64,000 nt of DNA from Rhynochetos jubatus (taxonomy: Eukaryota > Chordata > Aves > Eurypygiformes > Rhynochetidae): assembly GCA_027574665.1 (NCBI GenBank), contig CM050672.1, forward strand, positions 9,718,001 through 9,782,000, given 5' to 3'. The notes beneath the pieces are model-generated. The model was not told where the DNA came from and ran no database searches. It saw nothing but the letters and a program-made list of their open reading frames with translations. Positions 61,563 through 64,000 of the stretch are shown here, in pieces (the first letter of the stretch is position 1; every line of letters starts with the position of its first letter). The position numbers were made by a program, and so were the translations under genes.

Positions 61563-64000
61563 AGCCCACATCCGGGAGAATCTCAAGAGCAGGGGGTGGA
61601 GAAAACCAGGCCTCAAACCACGAGAAGCTCCAGCCCAAAATGCAGCCAAAATGCAGCCCACATCCGGGAGAATCTCAAGAGCAGGGGGTGGAGGAAGCCA
61701 GGCCTCAAACCACAAGAAGCTCCACCCCAAGAATCAGCCAATATGCAGCCCACATCCAGGAGAATCTCAAGAGCAGGGGGTGGAGCAAGCCAGGCCTCAA
61801 ACCACGAGAAGCTCCAGCCCAAAATTCAGCGAAAATGCAGCCCACATCCTGGAGAATCTCAAGAGCAGGGGGTGGAGCAAGCCAGGCCTCAAACCATGAG
61901 AATCTCCAGCCCAAAAGGCAGCCAAAATGCAGCCCACATCCGGGAGAATCTCAAGAGCAGGGGGTGGAACAAGCCAGGCCTCAAACCTCGAGAAGCTCCA
62001 GCCCAAAAGGCAGCCAAAATCCAGCCCACATCCAGGAGAATATCAAGAGCAGGGGGTGGAGCAAGCCAGGCCTCAAACCACGAGAAGCTCCAGCCCAAGT
62101 ATCAGCCAAAATCCAGCCCACATCCGGGAGAATCTCAAGAGCAGGGGGTGGAGCAAGCCAGGCCTCAAACCACGAGAAGCTCCAGCCCAAAATTCAGCGA
62201 AAATGCAGCCCACATCCGGGAGAATCTCAAGAGCAGGGGGTGGAGCAAGCCAGGCCTCAAACCATGAGAATCTCCAGCCCTAAAGGCAGCCAAAATGCAG
62301 CCCACATCCGGGAGAATCTCAAGAGCAGGGGGTGGAACAAGCCAGGCCTCAAACCTCGAGAAGCTCCAGCCCAAAAGGCAGCCAAAATCCAGCCCACATC
62401 CAGGAGAATATCAAGAGCAGGGGGTGGAGCAAGCCAGGCCTCAAACCACGAGAAGCTCCAGCCCTAAAGGCAGCCAAAATGCAGCCCACATCCGGGAGAA
62501 TCTGAAGAGCAGGGGGTGGAGCAAGCCAGGCCTCAAACCACGAGAAGCTCCAGTCCAAAAGGCAGCCAAAATCCAGCCCACATCCGGGAGAATCTCAAGA
62601 GCAGGGTGTGGAGGAAGCCAGGCCTCAAACCACGAGAAGCTCCAGCCCAAAAGGCAGCCAAAATGCAGCCCACATCCGGGAGAATATCAAGAGCAGGGGG
62701 TGGAGCAAGCCAGGCCTCAAACCTCGAGAAGCTCCAGCCCAAAAGGCAGCCAAAATACAGCCCACATCCGGGAGAATCTCAAGAAGAGGGGGTGGAGCAA
62801 ACCAGGCCTCAAACCACGAGAAGCTCCAGCCCAAAAGGCAGCCAAAATCCAGCCCACATCCGGGAGAATATCAAGAGCAGGGGGTGGAGCAAGCCAGGCC
62901 TCAAACCTCGAGAAGCTCCAGCCCAAAAGTCAGCCAAAATGCAGCCCACATCCGGGAGAATCTCAAGAGCAGCGCGTGGAGCAAGCCAGGCCTCAAACCA
63001 CGAGAAGCTCCAGCCCCAAAGGCAGCCAAAATGCAGCCCACCTCCGGGAGAATCTCAAGAGCAGGGGGTGGAGCAAGCCAGGCCTCAAACCACGAGAAGC
63101 TCCAGCCCAAGTTTCAGCCAAAATGCAGCCCACATCCGGGAGAATCTCAAGAGCAGGGGGTGGAGCAAGCCAGGCCTCAAACCACGAGAAGCTCCAGCCC
63201 AAAAGGCAGCCAAAATGCAGCCCACATCCGGGAGAATCTCAAGAGCAGGGGGTGGAGCAAGCCAGGCCTCAAACCACGAGAAGCTCCAGCCCAAAATTCA
63301 GCGAAAATGCAGCCCACATCTGGGAGAATCTCAAGAGCAGGGGGTGGAGCAAGCCAGGCCTCAAACCACGAGAAGCTCCAGCCCTAAAGGCAGCCAAAAT
63401 GCAGCCCACATCCGGGAGAATCTCAAGAGCAGGGGGTGGAACAAGCCAGGCCTCAAACCTCGAGAAGCTCCAGCCCAAAAGGCAGCCAAAATGCAGCCCA
63501 CATGGAGGAGAATCTCAGGAGCAGGGGGTGGAGCAAGCCAGGCCTCAAACCTCGAGAAGCTCCAGCCCAAAAGGCAGCCAAAATCCAGCCCACATCCAGG
63601 AGAATCTCAAGAGCAGGGGGTGGAGCAAGGCAGGCCTCAAACCACGAGAAGCTCCAGCCCTAAAGGCAGCCAAAATCCAGCCCACATCCGTGAGAATCTC
63701 AAGAGCAGGGGGTGGAGCAAGCCAGGCCTCAAACCATGAGAAGCTCCAGCCCAAAAGGCAGCCAAAATGCAGCCCACATCCGGGAGAATCTCAAGAGCAG
63801 GGGGTGGAGCAAGCCAGGCCTCAAACCACGAGAAGCTCCAGCCCAAACTGCAGCCAAAATGCAGCCCACATCCGGGAGAATCTCAAGAGCAGGGGGTGGA
63901 GCAAGCCAGGCCTCAAATCACGAGAAGCTCCAGCCAAGCATCAGCCACAATCCAGCCCACATCCAGGAGAATATGAAGAGCAGGGGGTGGAGCAAGCCAG
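61563..64000 (+). repeat. Right-edge mixed stretch
   Basis: About 26 units. AATTCAGCGAAAATG units occur near 61,824, 62,192 and 63,296, the first two 368 bp (four units) apart within a local repeat. CATGGAGGAGAATCTCAGG near 63,502 matches a unit near 10,244. The last two units (from about 63,840) match 57,690-57,850 apart from AAACTGCAG. The final unit is cut by the window end. No gene is present. Confidence 0.8.

Larger units (their letters stand above)
1..64000 (+). repeat. 92-bp tandem satellite array, about 696 units
   Basis: The same roughly 92-bp unit recurs head to tail across the entire window, always in the same orientation, with no unique sequence between units. Landmarks of every unit, in order: AAAATGCAGCCCAC, a CCGGGAGAAT-like core, TCAAGAGCAGGGGGTGGAGC, AAGCCAGGCCTC, AAACCACGAGAAGCTCC, AGCCCAAAAGGCAGCC. 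Phase stays constant for tens of units and moves only by 1-bp steps, ending 11 bp short of a perfect 92-bp register. Most units differ from the consensus at a few positions drawn from a small set of alternatives. I do not recognise the family by name. The array is truncated by both window edges. Function, if any, cannot be read from sequence; long homogeneous arrays of this type are known mainly from centromeric, pericentromeric and subtelomeric heterochromatin. Confidence 0.98.

Noticed and set aside
1..64000. CRISPR array
   Set aside because: Repeats are directly adjacent with no unique spacers, the unit is 92 bp and no cas genes are present.
1..64000. CENP-B box
   Set aside because: The core TTCG....A..CGGG pattern is not in the consensus on either strand. 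CGGGA occurs but with no TTCG at the required spacing. The CTCGAACC variant gives TTCG on the - strand but not the rest.
1..64000. Telomeric or subtelomeric TTAGGG-type repeats
   Set aside because: No such hexamer runs were seen on either strand.
1..64000. Bacterial origin, with repeat-rich surface protein or collagen-like gene
   Set aside because: A period of 92 is not a multiple of 3, there is no conserved frame, no non-repeat gene segment and no ribosome-binding context. Array size and CpG-type variation fit a eukaryotic satellite.

Overview
The whole 64,000-base window is one uninterrupted tandem satellite array. The repeat unit is 92 bp, about 696 units lie head to tail in one orientation, and nothing else interrupts them. 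I see no gene, RNA gene, transposon, telomeric repeat, CRISPR array, origin or unique spacer. A unit that reads exactly as my by-eye consensus lies at 3886-3977: 31 A, 28 C, 26 G and only 7 T, so about 59% GC with strong T-depletion on the given strand. I do not recognise the family and cannot name the species. An array of this size, layered higher-order repeats, and substitutions concentrated at the two CpGs of the unit fit a eukaryote with CpG-methylated DNA, such as a vertebrate, in centromeric, pericentromeric or subtelomeric heterochromatin. That is inference.

Layout, left to right. 1-1,280: mixed variants. About 1,280-3,300: an old 9-unit (828 bp) cassette repeated three times. 3,300-11,985: mixed variants with no large block seen. 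11,986-17,596 and 17,597 to about 23,100: a 5.6-kb block (61 units) duplicated in tandem, with parts reused at 23.55-24.75 kb and 25.27-27.83 kb. 26,339-34,610 and 34,620 to about 42,790: an 8.2-8.3 kb block (about 90 units) duplicated in tandem. 42.8-47.1 kb: mixed. 47.12-48.72 kb: an 826-bp tandem duplication. 48.7-50.16 kb: mixed. 50.16-53.61 kb and 54.49-57.29 kb: a shared block offset by 4,324 bp. 57.38-58.55 kb: a 642-bp step, nested beside a 1,930-bp tandem duplication covering 57.70-61.56 kb. 61.56-64.0 kb: mixed. Both window ends fall inside monomers, so the array extends beyond the window on each side.

Sequence length is held very tightly. I find at least 27 monomers of 91 or 93 bp among about 696. 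These come from only eight or so distinct 1-bp events multiplied by the larger duplications, and 21 of the 27 lie right of 47 kb. Many long open frames exist on the + strand, up to 1,327 codons, and a ladder of about 69-codon frames on the - strand. Both follow from base composition and the 92-bp period, and I call none of them genes.

The most useful observations are the nested, multi-age higher-order structure; a possible origin of the 92-bp unit as a 46-bp dimer; an 11-bp internal direct repeat carrying phased A-tracts; and a dyad that a common variant turns into a perfect 10-bp inverted repeat. Block boundaries were found by eye and are good to roughly one monomer.
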